64,000 nucleotides of DNA from Cyanoderma ruficeps. Its lineage: Eukaryota; Chordata; Aves; Passeriformes; Timaliidae. The notes below the pieces were generated by a model. The model searched no databases and was not told the origin of the DNA. It saw only the letters and a program-made list of their open reading frames with translations. The position numbers and the translations under genes were made by a program. Within the stretch, counting starts at the first letter, position 1; the number at the start of each line of letters is the position of its first letter. Where the stretch lies: positions 2,507,350 through 2,571,349 of the forward strand of contig VZDJ01000223.1 of the NCBI GenBank assembly GCA_008694505.1, read 5' to 3'. Below are positions 27,601 through 40,300 of the stretch, piece after piece.

Positions 27601-30397
27601 CCTGCAAAGTCTAATGATTCCAAGGTGGATTTTTCTCAAGCTGATGATGCACATCTTCAGGAGTTTCCTAAATGTGATACAGGCTGTGTGGAGACATTGC
27701 TTGGCCTTAAGAACATCCTGTTGCCTTCAGAAGATTTGTTTACATTTCTTAAGGTATTTTTATAGTTGACTTGGTAATACTTTGAGTGATTGCCAGACAA
27801 TTGAGTGTAACCATCTCCAGGAATAGCAGCATCTTAGAAGCAGATCTCTGAAAAGGTTTGTTGTAGAAATTAGAGAATTCCATGGTTATTAAGTACAGTC
27901 TGAACTGGGGTGGTCTCCTGCAAGCAAAACTCATAAGCACAAAGCCAGGAGTGTGAGCTTTTCTGTAATAACATTTTTATTTTTTAAAAAAAAGTATCTT
28001 AATATATTGATAAAGCTTTCAACGATTATTATTTTACAGCACAAAATCACAACCATGGAGGAATGGAATAAATTGATGCAGCTTCTCACAGAATTCCAGA
28101 TGAAGCACGTGGATTTTGTATATAGTAATCTTGAACTTATTCTTCCCTTACCAGTGGAAGTTCTGTCAAACCAGTCTGAAGCCTCAAAGTCTATACTTGA
28201 AAGGACTACTATAGTGTCTTCAAAAGACAGATCTACTAAGAGTTCTTGCTCTGGGAAGAGTAGCCCTGGAAAAAGGTCTAAAAAGACAAAGGCTCAGAAA
28301 AGGCTTGAGATATTGGATGATAGTGACTTGTTTGATTCTGAGCTGAACTATTCAGCTGAATTCATAACTTTGCCATCAGACAGTCCTAAATCATGTGCTG
28401 AAATGAATAAAAAGGAATCAAAATTGTTGGTGCCTAAAGAACAAAAAGAAGTTAAAACTAAAACCTCAGCAAATGAAAAAAGGTCTGCAGTTGTTTTCCA
28501 GTGTTTGAATTCACTCACTGAGTTTGTGGAAAACATGTCCTTCCTGGATTGCTGTGTGAACTCTAACACCAGGGAACCACTGGAGTTTTCTGAAAGTGAA
28601 GAATTTCACTGGACAAATGCCAAAATCAGAAATGGTCTTTGTGATGAGTTCAGTATAGAAAATACTGATTGGTGGAGTTCCCAGAGCTGTAGTGAAATAA
28701 AGGCAGCTATTGAAGCACTCAGCTTCACCAAAAGTTCCGTTAATATTTCACAAAACTTGGAATCCTTTTTGAGTACCACTAAAACACCTGAAAGTGATCA
28801 GCTGAAGGGACTTGCTCTGCCTGTCTCAAACACCAGGAATTGCATATCCTTCAGTCAGGCAGCTAATTCAAGGTAAGACTTTGTTAATGTTTCTGGGGTA
28901 CGATGCAGTTACTTGTCAAGAAGAGCATTTCACAGGGTGTAGGACTGTTTCAGGTTTGGTGTCTGCACACTCATACCACTGTGACTGTTGTCAGTGTGCC
29001 TCAAAACACTGCAATATATTGTTCACTGTGCTTTTACAACATCAAATTAACTTCTTGTCAGTCTGCAAAAAGTGACTTTTCTTGAACAGCCTGATTGTAA
29101 TGTTGTTAAGGAATGGTGGCCTTAGTCTAGTTACTTCAAAAATGGACAAAACACCACCAACACCCCCAAATAAATAACAGAACCCTAAAGGAATGGCTTT
29201 TTCAAGACAGATGGGATTCTGCAGGTACCAAACGTGCAAATTTGTCACCCAGTGCTTGCTCATGTTAACCCATGTTAAGTGTGATGGCAGGTATTGCTTG
29301 ATGAAGACCTAACAAAATACAAAGTAAATTGTTTGTACTAACTTATGCTAACAAAGAATAACCTTTAATACCTTGTAAAGGGCCGAAGAATACTATCAAG
29401 GATGGGTTTTTAACATAAACAAGCTATCATAGGTAAAATTGGCAGGATGGGCACTTAAAGCCCATTCACGGGTCAGAACAGGAAAATGGCTTGGAGCCTT
29501 TTTTCTGTAAGTCAGTACCCAGAGGAGCAGTGTCAGAATGGATCTGCCCATCTGTGACCAGGTTTATATAGTGTGTTGTACACTGGACCTGACACTGATA
29601 CTCTGGCCAATACCAATTGCATAATGCTTTTTATTTTTGAAGACCTCAGATGCTTTCAGTTGTGGTTGTACTGAACCTTGCATCTGTATCTAGACTGAAG
29701 AGCTCCCCACATCAGACTCCTGACTCAGACAAGGGCATTGGCCAAACTAACTCCTGGCCCTCGTGTTTGTGTCCAAGTGCAGCTTTGGGATGCTGTGTAA
29801 GCAGCACACAGTTAGAAGCTGCAGACATCTGATCCATTGCGATGCAGTTCTGGACATCAGTTTAATGGAGTTTTAAACCAGCGGCTTTAATCTTAAAGAA
29901 ATAAAATCATCACTGCACGTTCTTGAGTAAGGAACAATAAAGCTTCATTTTCTGTTTTAGCACTCACAAAAAAGCACAGAAGAGGCTGGCTGTCATCAAA
30001 ACTGTATTCTCCAGAAGTCCTTTAAACCTGGGCAATAAGCAAGCCAGTACCCTCGAATACCTCCCCACTCTCCGCAGTATCTGTAGGTCTGAGAAGCTTA
30101 AAGAGCAAGGGAAGACTAAAAGAAGGTAAGTTTGGGTTTTCCTAAATCTTGCTACATTTCATTATAGAAGGTAGTTAAGGATTTTAATAAAATATTCTGT
30201 CAAATAATTCTAGGCAAGGAGGTGGACATTTGTCTCTCAAAATACTAAAAGTGTTGCCTTATATTTGGAAATAACTTTGTTCCCTTTTTTACAATCTTTT
30301 TTACTTTTTTTTTAATAGGTTCTTGCATTATCTTGAAGGGATTCATCTTGAAATACCCAGACAAATGATAAATGGTCTGTCTTTGGACTTCCCTTAA
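16470..30397 (+). CDS. ATAD5: ATAD5 (ELG1), PCNA-unloading RFC-like AAA+ protein (23 exons, 1829 aa)
   Basis: Exons: 16470-16541, 17366-19146, 19461-19548, 20199-20363, 20545-20683, 21138-21222, 21691-21872, 22295-22452, 22753-22906, 23128-23421, 23613-23709, 24241-24323, 24413-24558, 24706-24856, 25290-25460, 25650-25765, 25848-25941, 26171-26235, 26690-26870, 27563-27753, 28040-28872, 29961-30125, 30319-30397. The sum is 5490 nt, all phases fit, and the human protein has 1844 aa and 23 exons. The family's large subunit of an alternative RFC clamp loader removes PCNA from DNA after replication and recruits the USP1-UAF1 deubiquitinase. Visible here: PIP-like motifs ITRYF (39-43) and ILDYF (62-66); the acidic UAF1-binding stretch after KRKSNVV (380-398); the RFC-type start MLWTEKYQP (1046-1054); Walker A GPPGVGKT (1128-1135); Walker B region LFEEVD ending at 1296. 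The N-terminal half is lysine-rich and presumably disordered. The start ATG has the MVG start shared with mammals. The exon 19 acceptor (TTTAG before ATAAAC) was chosen by phase and homology. Confidence 0.97.
19788..19898 (+). mobile_element. CR1 LINE 3' end fragment in ATAD5 intron 3
   Basis: Contains the CR1 tail signature: GCACTTAGTGCC, GGTTGGACTTGGTGATCTC, then GAGGTCTTTTCCAGCCC and a degenerate ATTCTGTGA-like end. It is 5'-truncated, as avian CR1 copies usually are. No coding part remains. Confidence 0.85.
23613..27753 (+). other. ATAD5: ATAD5 clamp-loader core (exons 11-20)
   Basis: This block carries the AAA+ ATPase and RFC-like part. Exon 11 opens with WTEKYQP; exon 13 (24413-24558) holds Walker A GPPGVGKTAAVYA. 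Exon 14 has FEVNAS and the RSGRQILSQLKEATQSHQV helix. Exon 15 adds a third PIP-like stretch, LANYFKIS. Exons 16/17 join to give FEEVDIIFDEDAGF (Walker B region), and exon 17 ends in PVILTTN (sensor 1). Exons 18-19 hold FRTDV-like LRTDVSDLAALL and CDIRQSLLSLQFW. Human has GPTGVGKT where this bird has GPPGVGKT, a conservative loop change that restores the common P-loop form. Confidence 0.9.
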
Positions 30398-31215
30398 AAT
30401 TGCCAACACCAGAAATACTTTGTGCCTAATGGTGGTGTTCTCACCATAGTTTGTTTGGTTTTGTTTTTAATTACCACATTATTGTATATTCAGAGCCATT
30501 TGTATATTAAATTTTTATAAGTATTTAAAATAATGTATATATCTATTGTCATTATACTGCTCTCCACAACTGAAATGTGGGTTTGTTTGGTGCTTGTCCA
30601 GCAAGGGCATTCATAATATGAAATGCACAAGCTATTCAGTGGGGACTTCTTGCTCTTTATAATTTGTGGATCACGTAGCAAGAAGTCCTTTTGTAACAAC
30701 CAACTCTCACAACTTCCACAGCAAAGCTGCTGTTTTCTGAGGAGACTGTTTCCTTCAAGTAAGTTTGTTTCTGAATTTGCAGTTAAAGTGATAAATAACT
30801 CAAGGTGGGAGGGGGCACAGAGAGGATGCACCAAGTCCTCCAAAGTCTAAATGACTAAAACCAACCCTCACTTTGGCCACAGGGAACAGTCCTTACAAAG
30901 CACTATGCCTCAATGTACATATATTTGTATGCATTCCTTTCATTGTTTACAGCTGTCAGATTCTGCATGTTAATCTCCTAAAAAGGTAGAGAAATCATTA
31001 CTGTAGCTCAAGATGGTCTCAAGACATTTAGGCAAGATTTTGTAAATAACAATTATCCCAGTGTTACTTCGGGTTCAGGAATATTTAACTACTCCTAGTC
31101 TTGTATATTGTGTTCTATTCTTAAGCTTCTCTTTTTGTATTTGACAAGACTTCAGCCTAATTATTTGTAATTGAATCTGGTTTTATACAATAATAAATTT
31201 GTGAGATTTTGCTAC
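30398..31215 (+). other. ATAD5: ATAD5 3' UTR with AATAAA and Pumilio-type sites
   Basis: Non-coding sequence after the TAA at 30395-30397. A canonical AATAAA at 31192-31197 is the likely main end; ATTAAA near 30506 may give a short form. Three octamers match the Pumilio consensus TGTANATA: 30534-30541, 30914-30921 and 31041-31048. Further AATAAA copies lie around 31651-31690. UTR limits are inferred. Confidence 0.5.
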
Positions 31216-32060
31216 AATCTTCATGTTTCTGTTGTATGAAAGGTAAAATTCCTGAAACATATTTTTTTTAAAGGATTTTAAAGCTGGAATTACTTCAACC
31301 CTGTACTTTTCTGCCTTTTCTTTGCAGTTGGACTGTTCCTGTTCCTCAAACTGAGTCAGACTGCTGCCATGCAGTGGTGCTCCACTTACCTCAGTGTCTC
31401 TGTAAAAATAAGGAAGGCCATTTCCTAGTTCTGGTCTCATCTTACATGTTTCATGTCTTAAAGATGTTCAGGAATTAGAAATATTTATGGAAATAGTAAA
31501 TTATTTTAAGCTTCTGCATTGTAGGCTGTCTTTATAGTTTACTCTTTCCATAGTCCAGAATTATCAAAAATTAGAGTGGTGGCTCTTTAAATCTTCATGG
31601 CTTGATTTTTTTGTATCAACAGTCTATGCTTTCCCTGCATGATTTGTAAAAATAAATAAACACACATTTTTAATTTTTTTTTAAAATAATAAAGTAAAAG
31701 TGTTCACTGCTTTCTAAAGGCATTATCAATCTAATTAGATTACACTGAGGTCCTACATAAATTAGAAACAAGTCCTATACAGTAGTAGTATTTTAGGAAG
31801 TTCAGGGATAATTTGAAGGACCCAAATTAGAAAGCAGTGAGAGACAATTTACCTTCTTTTGAAGGAAGCTCTCTAGTTTTAATAACTGCCTTAAGAAATT
31901 GTTTACAGAATCTGCTGTGGTATCCACAAGGTAAGGTGGAATTCAAATATTTCCCTTCTTGATCAGGTATTTACCACATGAAATCACCTCAAGCTCCTCT
32001 GAATGAAAGATAATCTGCATGTGATGATTTGAGTTCTGATAAATTAGCACCTTTGGATTT
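31216..32060. other. Intergenic AT-rich DNA, no gene seen
   Basis: Between the ATAD5 3' end and the TEFM-like stretch. Several A-rich runs and AATAAA hexamers (about 31651-31690) occur. I found no exon, RNA gene or recognisable repeat. Confidence 0.5.
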
Positions 32061-32348
32061 TTATACATCAGGTATGAGCATCTTTTGTAAACTGGAATAA
32101 AGCAAGTTTCCAGGAGGGATGGCTTGAGGAAAAGGGGCCCAGGGCTGGTTTTGATTAACTCTGCTTAGAAGGAAATGCTTCACAAGCTCCATTCCAGTAC
32201 TGTGAAATTTGCCTGCTTTTGATACAAAATATTTCCCTGCAGTAGTTTGGGCCCTGGTTAGTCCTTTATGTGCTGCCCTCTGAGGTAACTTCTGTGTCTT
32301 GAAATCCGAAGTAAAAACAACCCTGGAGTTCCACAATGACTCTCCCAT
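32061..32348 (-). pseudogene. TEFM-like remnant (C-terminal part), apparently decayed
   Basis: A - strand open stretch of 95 codons. The 38 codons at 32127-32240 align without gaps to the C-terminal domain of mitochondrial transcription elongation factor TEFM as I remember it. The common pattern is GK-x-F, then G, then G-x-ELVK-x-FL, then P and FP; I count 14 identities in 38. The position (between ATAD5 and ADAP2) and the strand (opposite to both) are those of mammalian TEFM. A TAA lies directly before the first ATG, the end after FP diverges from the family, and I could not find the upstream helix-hairpin-helix or RNase-H-like exons in 32349-33700. Most likely a decayed copy. A fast-evolving but live gene with unseen exons is possible, and chance similarity cannot be ruled out by eye. 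Confidence 0.45.
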
Positions 32349-33329
32349 TTAAGCAGCCGTTATTAGGTGTACAGCAGCTTAAAACCAAAACCAACCTTGT
32401 TCTTCTTTGGGAAATCTCAACTAAGTTTCAAGCTTTTCTTTCTTTTTACTGTCATTCCAATGTTGCTTTCCAGAATGTAAATGAGGGTGGCATTATTCTA
32501 CCATCCCATGAATAATGTAGAAAAATGCATTTATGGTTGCAAGAAAGAGCCAAAGACTTGGTGGTAATGCTACTGCAGCATAGAGGTGGGAGGAGGCAAG
32601 GATCCCTTCAAGAGCAAGTCTCAAGTCTTTGTAAAAGATATATATAAATAACCGTCCTCCAAATGTCATACAAAATGGTCCTTTTATTCCACAGGAGTTG
32701 TAAGGGCATTACAGAAACCAAGCTAGTAAAAAGTGTACGGCTTGCAAGATTACCTGGGGAAAATTAAATTACGTTTACATTCCAGTATGGAACAATTCCT
32801 AGAGGGTGAGTGCTGAGAAGAGATTCTATGTAAGTAGTTGAACAACTTTTCAGATATTCTGCTGCTGTGTATTTCATAACTTCACAATACTTACAAATAA
32901 ATAAAAAGCATAATGCTATTTACTACCTAGAAGATAGAAAAAAGGTTTCAGTATTTGGAACTGCTAATACATGTCTACTGTAATATTCAGTTATCTACAA
33001 AATTAGTGTTTTTACGAGATTGTAGATAAACTTTACTAAAGAAGCATTGTGTATTGTACTGCACTATAGCAATGCAAATGAAATTTAACCCAAAAGCAGA
33101 AAAATATTTGAATACCTCATAATCTTTTTCTGAATTAATTAACCTTCATGAAAATCATTGTCTCAGATTTTTCTCTTTGTCTTTTCTCTTGTCTTAGATA
33201 AACAGAATATTAAGTTTTTGGCGTTTCCTTTATCATGGGAGAGGAACATTTTGAGAAGGATTGAAACGCTTTATTGTCCCTGTGTTGAACTATTCGGGCA
33301 GGGATTTTGTGGCACTGCTTGGTGTCACC
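32349..33329. other. Intergenic DNA upstream of ADAP2, no gene seen
   Basis: AT-rich, with many stops in all frames. A - strand stretch near 32925 reads VVNSI after an AG, which recalls a TEFM exon start, but it runs into stops at once. I do not call it an exon. Confidence 0.4.
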
Positions 33330-34330
33330 GAGCTCCGTCAGGGCCCGTGCCGAGCACTCGCAGCGGGGCAGAACCGCGCTGGGAGAGCGGGACTCGGCCG
33401 CCCCGGCGGCACCGGAGCTGCGGTCGATGTTTGGGGCGCGACTGCCGGTCTGTTACACAGCAAGCTTTGCAAATTGACTTTTTTAAAGAGGTGGGGTTGA
33501 GGCAAACTGGGAGGTGCGCGGACGAGCCCTCCTGGACACAGCCCTCTTAGTAATGAGGCGTCGTTGCGGGAAAGCGGACGGGGACCGGGAACGCTGAGGG
33601 GGACCGGGAACGCAGACGGGGCCCGGACCGGGACGGGCCCGGTGGGCGGGCCGGGGGCCGCGCGCCCCCAACCGCCCGTGGGAGGAGGGGACGGGGCGTC
33701 CCGGGCGCCGGGGCCGCTCCGGTTCCTCATTTCCCAGCTGGGCTGAGCCTCCGGCAGACGCCGCGCCGGGCACCGGGGGCGATGGACTACGAGCACAACA
33801 AGGCGCTGCTGCTGGAGCTGCAGAGGGCGGCCGGGACCGGTAACGATCGCTGCGCCGACTGCGGGGACCCAGGTAAGGCGGCTCCGCCGGGCAGCGCCTC
33901 CCGGACCCGCTTCCGAGCGGACGGCGGCCGTGGCCAGGGGCCGGCCGCTCCCCCGGGCTCTGGCGTGGTCTGGGCGCTGCTCGTCCCGGTCCGCAGCTGT
34001 GTCTGTTCGCTCCGTGTCCCGCAGGGCGGCCGCAGGACGGTCCCGCGGCGCTGCCCGCTCCGGGACGCGGCTCTCTGGGAGCCCCGCGGGGCCAGGGGAC
34101 CGCAGCAGGGGACAGGAAACGACCTCAGCGCCAGGCGCTTCCCCGGGTTATTCGTGGACAGGGCATGAGGCTGCGGGAGGAGGAGGGTGCGTGGGGTGGA
34201 TTTGCACCTCGGGGAATGTCTCTGCGCAAGGGTTTTGGGCAGAGAAGAGCACGGAAAACCCGCCGGGGCCCCCGCGCCCGGCTGGCGCCAAGGTCCGTTC
34301 GGGTGGGTTAGGCGGGAGCCAGCCGGAGCT
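33330..34330. promoter_or_regulatory. ADAP2: CpG island / promoter of ADAP2
   Basis: GC- and CpG-rich DNA surrounding the first coding exon (ATG 33782). No TATA box is apparent. Long open frames on both strands here (for example 33787-34344 on -) are by-products of the GC content. Confidence 0.75.
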
Positions 34331-37300
34331 GAAGAAGGCGTCAAGTTTGCTTCTGTTTAGCGTGATAGGGAGAAGTGGACGGTGGCGCAATCCAAGGAAA
34401 TGGTCTTGCCAGGACACTCAGTGCCCGTAGGGATGCACCTGTCAAAGCTGCTTCAGGGGATGTAGCAGCAGACAAGAGCAGGAGCCTTCATGGGCAGCAG
34501 TGGAGTCCTCGCTGTGGGTGGTTGTACTCTGTTGTACTCTCAACAGTGCACACTGTCGGCACTCTGCCTTCCATTGTTAATTCAGCAACAGCAGCTTTTC
34601 TTGTAGAAGTAATAATTACCTGAGGTTTTCCATCATCACTCACCTGCCTGCACAGTCACCTTAATTTTAAAGCAAATAGGCAGTTAAAGAAGGTACAAAC
34701 CCAGGGGCCACATTGGGCACTGAGGAAAGCAGGTATTGTTCCCCTGAACACAGTGAAGTGACAGCCATAAACAGTGGGATGGGATTCGAGGTATTTATTA
34801 GGTCTGAAGCCTGGGCTGTGCATCAGATGTGGGTTTTTACCCTTGCCAGTGGCTGTGCCTTTTCCTGTGTATTAATTGATTCTTTGTGTTTTTATCTAGA
34901 TCCAGAGTGGGCTTCTTACAAACTTGGAATATTCATTTGTTTGAATTGCTCTGGAATACATCGCAATCTTCCTGAAATCAGCAGAGTCAAATCCATTCGA
35001 CTTGACTTCTGGGAGAGCAATTTAATAGAGGTACAGAAGAAAAAGCAGTAATTCTCCACATTTCATAACCTCCTCTGCCGTGTAATTCCTGTGCCATTCA
35101 CCATGGACAGTGCTACAGAGCCAAGTTAACTGCATGGGTAACTTCAGGGAGTTTTTTATGACCTCCTCAATCAAATTATACTGATAGGTGTCCATGTTCC
35201 TAACAGTCTGTGGTGTATAATAACAGTAAGTGAGTAACTTCTCACTGTGGTTTAGAAACCCAAAAATATTTCCTGTTAGTATGTTCAATTAGGAAAGCAG
35301 CATACTCTTCTTAAATATTGCTTCAGCCTCTCATCGTCCAGTTGAATTGTGCTAATAATACAATCAGTTAATATCTGGGAGGAGATGAAGTAATAGAGAC
35401 ATCATAAACAACTTTTCTCCTAATTTTCTTTTGTTCTTTTCATCAACAACCATGATTTTGTATTCCTTCACAAAGGACTCAGAACTGTAAATACTGAAAA
35501 AGGTGCATCCACCTAAAAATAGCAAACTATAATGCCAAAGGGAATTTATCAATGTATGCAAATACACACTCAAGTGCGGTGCTCCCTTTGATACAAGTCT
35601 CATTTTACGTTCATGACATGGTGTGATATGCAGTGGCACACCTAACTGTGATTTATTTTGTATTTCAGTTTATGAGGAATCACGGGAATCTCTGGGCCAA
35701 AGCTAAATTTGAGGCCAAGGTCCCTCCGTACTATTACATCCCCAAGTCCTGTGACTGCATGTAAGTTGATGGTGTATTCACTGCTGCAGACCTTTACATC
35801 TGCTTCCCTTACAGGTCTCCTTGGCTGACTGCTGAAACTAGAGTAGAGACAGATCAGCCTTATCCATGTTTTCCTCTTTCAGGGTTTTAAGACAGCAGTG
35901 GATTAGAGCTAAGTATGAGCGTGAGGAATTTCTTGACACCCAAGTCTGCCAAGATCCCTGTTCTGCAGGTAAAAGGATTGTCAGGGAAGTCTCAGCCTCA
36001 AGGCCAACAAAACAATGTTCTGTTGGCAGCTTTGGAGATCTCTAAGGTTGACTTGTCACATTTGAATTGCTGGATGTGCAGTCACTGCTTTGAGTCTAGC
36101 TTTGAGAAGAAACTCCCAGAAAAAGGCACTTACACAAGTGCAAGTGTATATTCAGATCTTACACTTCTCTCTTTCTTCACTGAGTTTTTTCATATGAGGG
36201 GAAAATTCCCAGATGGAGAAGAGACTTGAAACTGTGCCACATCACCCTTAGCTAAATAGTCCTGCCCTTGTGCCACCCTTCTCTGACCCTTGCCTGTGTG
36301 GTCTGCAGGCAGCCGTGAAGGATGCCTCTGGAAGCTTGGGACGGGACGCAGACAGTTCCAGAAGAGGCAGTTTCTCCTATCAGCAAAGGAAGGGGTGATG
36401 AAGTACTACAGCAAAGAAGTGAGTTCTCCAGCCAGAGCTGGCCATAAGTAGCAATCAACACCCACCCTCAGACCTTGCTCTTTGTGGGAAAAACCCAGCA
36501 CAAGTAGCTTTGTCTCTAGTTTTGCTGCCAGCTTGTTCTTAGAGGAGTCCACATGTTTCCCCATTAATATATGTGGTATATTGGACAATTTTGGATGCAG
36601 TTATTTTGCTCATCCCTTATCTCAGCCCTGCAGCCTCCTTTTGCTTAGTGAACAAAGGAAATGGATACTGGCAGTTGAATAGCAAGACAAAGACGAGATC
36701 TGCTGGCAGTTGATAACTCTTACATTATCCAAATGTCCTCTCATCACCTCCTGCAGCAGGGTCCTCAACACGACTCCTTTCTGTGAGAGACTGTAACTAA
36801 TTGTTCTCTAACTAGAAGGCTGGAGTTATCCCTTGCAATGCAGACCCAGCCCTCTTTAATAGCCACCCAGCATTGTCAAGGAATCATTGTAAGTGGTTTT
36901 ATGTTGCATGTAATTAAGGCTTTATGTTTCAGGTATATCCAATATTCAGATATTTTAGGACATCTGCTGTCTGTTCAGTAGGAATCTAGGTGTCATACAA
37001 GTGACCTGTCCTGCAATACAGTTCCTGAGAGCACTTTAATACAGTGATGGTTTTCATTTCACAGTCCAAAGGTCCAAAAGCCGTTATCAGCATTGAGACT
37101 CTGAATGCAATGTTCCAGGTGGAGAAAATAGGACACAGTCATGGGCTGCAGATCACATACATCACAGAAGGTCAAACAAAGAACCTTTTTGTCTACCATG
37201 AAAGTGGAAAGGTGAATATAATGGAGATTCTGGAGTAAGCAAGATGCTTAGATGTTGGATCTGTATTTTGGAAGAATTTCTGTGTCTGCAAGATCTGGTT

Positions 37301-40300
37301 TTACTTGGCATCACTAAGACTTGTAGAATATAAGAAGTAGCAGAATTTGATACTCCTAAGTGTAGCATCTTGCTCCTTTTCTATTGGGGCATATATTCAA
37401 CCTCACCCTTTGGATAGTCTTAAGTGGTGCATGGATGTAAATCTCTGCAAGGTAACTGCCTCGTGGTTTTACACAATTTCATGGTTAAATTTTTGACACG
37501 CTTGGAGAATATTGTTCTACATTACTTCTTAGCCAATATGATAATTTTAAAAAGCATTTCTATAGATATTGTTAGACTTCTGTTTCTTCCTTCAACAGAG
37601 TTATTCTGTCTTTCCAGATACAGAGGTTTTTAAAGAACCCATAACTGAATCAACTGAAAAAGACTGTGTATACAGGCTTGGGGTGACTGTCCATGCTGAG
37701 AATGTCTTGGACCTCCCAAGAGGGACGTTCTTAAATTATTTCCAAGGGTCAGTGTTATTCAGGTGTCTGGGACAAATCACTGATTCTCTCTGCCCCTTGG
37801 GGAGAAAGTACATCCTTACAGAGAGATCACAAGGAAGGAGAAGGGCATTTTGGAGAAGTAGTGCTCTGACTCTTCATGCTAATCTTTATGTTTGTGTTTG
37901 CTGTTTTCCCAGGAGATTGTTGACTGGTTCAATGCTATTCGGGCAGCACGTTACCATTATCTCAAAACAACCTTCCCAAATGTCCCTGAGCCTGAGGTGA
38001 GAACTGAACACGGTTTGAAACAGTCTAGCCAAAATGGGAAAACATTTTCTCACTTCTTCTGATAGAGTCAGGTCCTTAAAAAGCAGCACTTGGGTCCAGG
38101 TAATGGACAGAAGAGGTAGAAGGAAAGGCCACACTGAATAATATGCAAAAGCTTAGTCCGTATTTAAGGCCTTAATGTCTCTGTGTGATCCTTACACAGT
38201 GTAATAATCTGTTCCTTCTTAATTCAGACTTCCCTTTACCAAGCAGCCAAAAAAATCCCAGACCCCAAAAGCCACAATTGATGGTGATTAACTTTGACAA
38301 AAACAGAACAGAAATGAAATCTTGAATGAGACAGCCTGTCCTGGTTTTGGCTGGGACAGACACAGACTTTTTTGTGTTTGTGTTCTCCTAGCTCATACCC
38401 AGGATCACAAGAAACTTTGCCAAAGAAGGATATATGGAGAAAACAGGACCAAAAGTAAGTGCATACGTGGCATTACACAAACAGGACCATTCCAGATAGA
38501 GAATATTTGGTAGTTCAGTGATGCTGCCTCCTAAAAGATTTGTTCAGTGACTCTCTGCTTCCTGGGTTGATAAAAGACACTCTGCTCAACCCTGTTGTGT
38601 ACTTTGGGACCATGTGGGATCTTATTTGGGACTTGAAGAGTAAGCAAGGTGGATTAGCTGTCAATGGACATGCCAAGTGCTGTTACACAACCCCACATGG
38701 ATTGCTGCATCTGCTAACTTCAGCTCCTGCCACAGCAGAGCATGATGTGCTGACCCCCCTACTTCTCTGTTTCACTTAGAGTCAGTTGCACTTAAGTCAC
38801 ATCTACTTGGAGCAGCAAAGTGTCATTTGAGCAAATTTCTGTACAGTGAAGCCAATAGTGTGGTTTGTTTATTGTGGGAAGTGTTTGGTCCAGTACTCTT
38901 GGAACAGAGGAGTGAGGTTTTGGGCGCTGCTGAAGGAGGAGATAAAGATCTGAGGTCTTTTTTGACCACAGCCACTTCTTGCCTTGCTCTCCTCTGAGTG
39001 GACCGTGGACCAAGTCCCATTATAAAGTTCAGTGGTGCAGTGCTGATTCTGAACAAGCTGGGTTTTGGCCAGTGTTCCAGCACCTCTTCTGCAGGTACTT
39101 GCACAGAGCGTGAAAGATTTTGTGGTTTTTTCCTGAGGCCTAAATTCTGCTTAAACTGAGTTGAGTCCTAGAAGAGGCCTCTTCAGTTCAGCCTGGAGCA
39201 ATTAATAGCTCAGGAATGGTCAGGTAAGTGTAGCTGATGGAATTAGCACTTAAAAAACCCCAACCACTATTGTACACCCAAAATTCCAGGGACAACCTTC
39301 CTGATCAGATTGTTGGAATTGATTGCTCATTCTATTCACTATTACCACTGGCTCAGTGGTTGTTCTCTGCAGTGCTTTCAATCCATTTCATGCAACTTCC
39401 TTAATCCTGTTAATTTGATTGCTTCCCTGCCCAAATGAATGTAAATCTGTAGTTTGAGCCCAGGGAACAGAGAGAGCTGAGGGCTGCACACTGCAGTCCT
39501 GTTACCAGTTGCAGGGATGAAGGAAACTCAACTCCAGCTCCAAGTCATTTGAGTGGTCCCGGGATTCGAATAGACCAAAGTCCACTTTGAGACTTGGGTC
39601 TTTAAAGAATTTCTACCATTTCCTTGCAGCAGAAGGAAGCCTTTAAGGTACGCTGGTTCTGCTTGGATTCTCAAGAAAGGAACCTGATATACTTTAAAAA
39701 TCCACTGGTAAGAGGAATGTTCCTTATTCTACAGTCCCTTCATGAAGCAGGTGGGCAGGAAGGGTCTGTTCTCATGGACCTTTTCCAGTGGCTGTGCCAG
39801 ACCGGAGCAGGCCCAGCCTCAAGAGCCCATCTCCCTTGCCAAAGGATGTCTCTGAAGCTGAGCTGGTTGGGAACTCTGGCCTGTAGAGTGGCTGTGAGGA
39901 AGATCTTTTAAAAACAACTGCTACTGCCTGTGGTGTTCATGCCCCTTCTACCCCAGGGCCTAGTGCCTCTGTGTCTGTAACCTGAGCCAAGATGGGCAAT
40001 ATTCCAGTATCGGGGTTGACAGCCCCAGTATCCTGCTTCCTAGCACTGCTTTAGCCATGGGAATGTCCTTCCCTGTCCCTTCTGAACACCCACCAACCAG
40101 CTCTGTAAGGGTGGGGCCCTGCCTTCTCCTCCTGGGAATGCCTGTGAGTGCAGAATACCCCTTTGTGTGTTCCCTGCTGGTGTCACCAGTTCCCCTCTGT
40201 GCCTCCCCAGATCCTGTTCCATGTCAAAGGACAGAGCAGTGTGCTGGAGCTCCACTGTCTGCTGGCTAATGGCTATCTTCTGCTTCCTTCTTTCCAGGAT

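Noticed and set aside
32881..32940. VVNSI reading on the - strand as a further TEFM exon
   Set aside because: Only a few residues match and stops follow at once; too short to support.
33787..34344. 185-codon - strand frame at ADAP2 exon 1
   Set aside because: Shadow of the ADAP2 CpG island without domain similarity.
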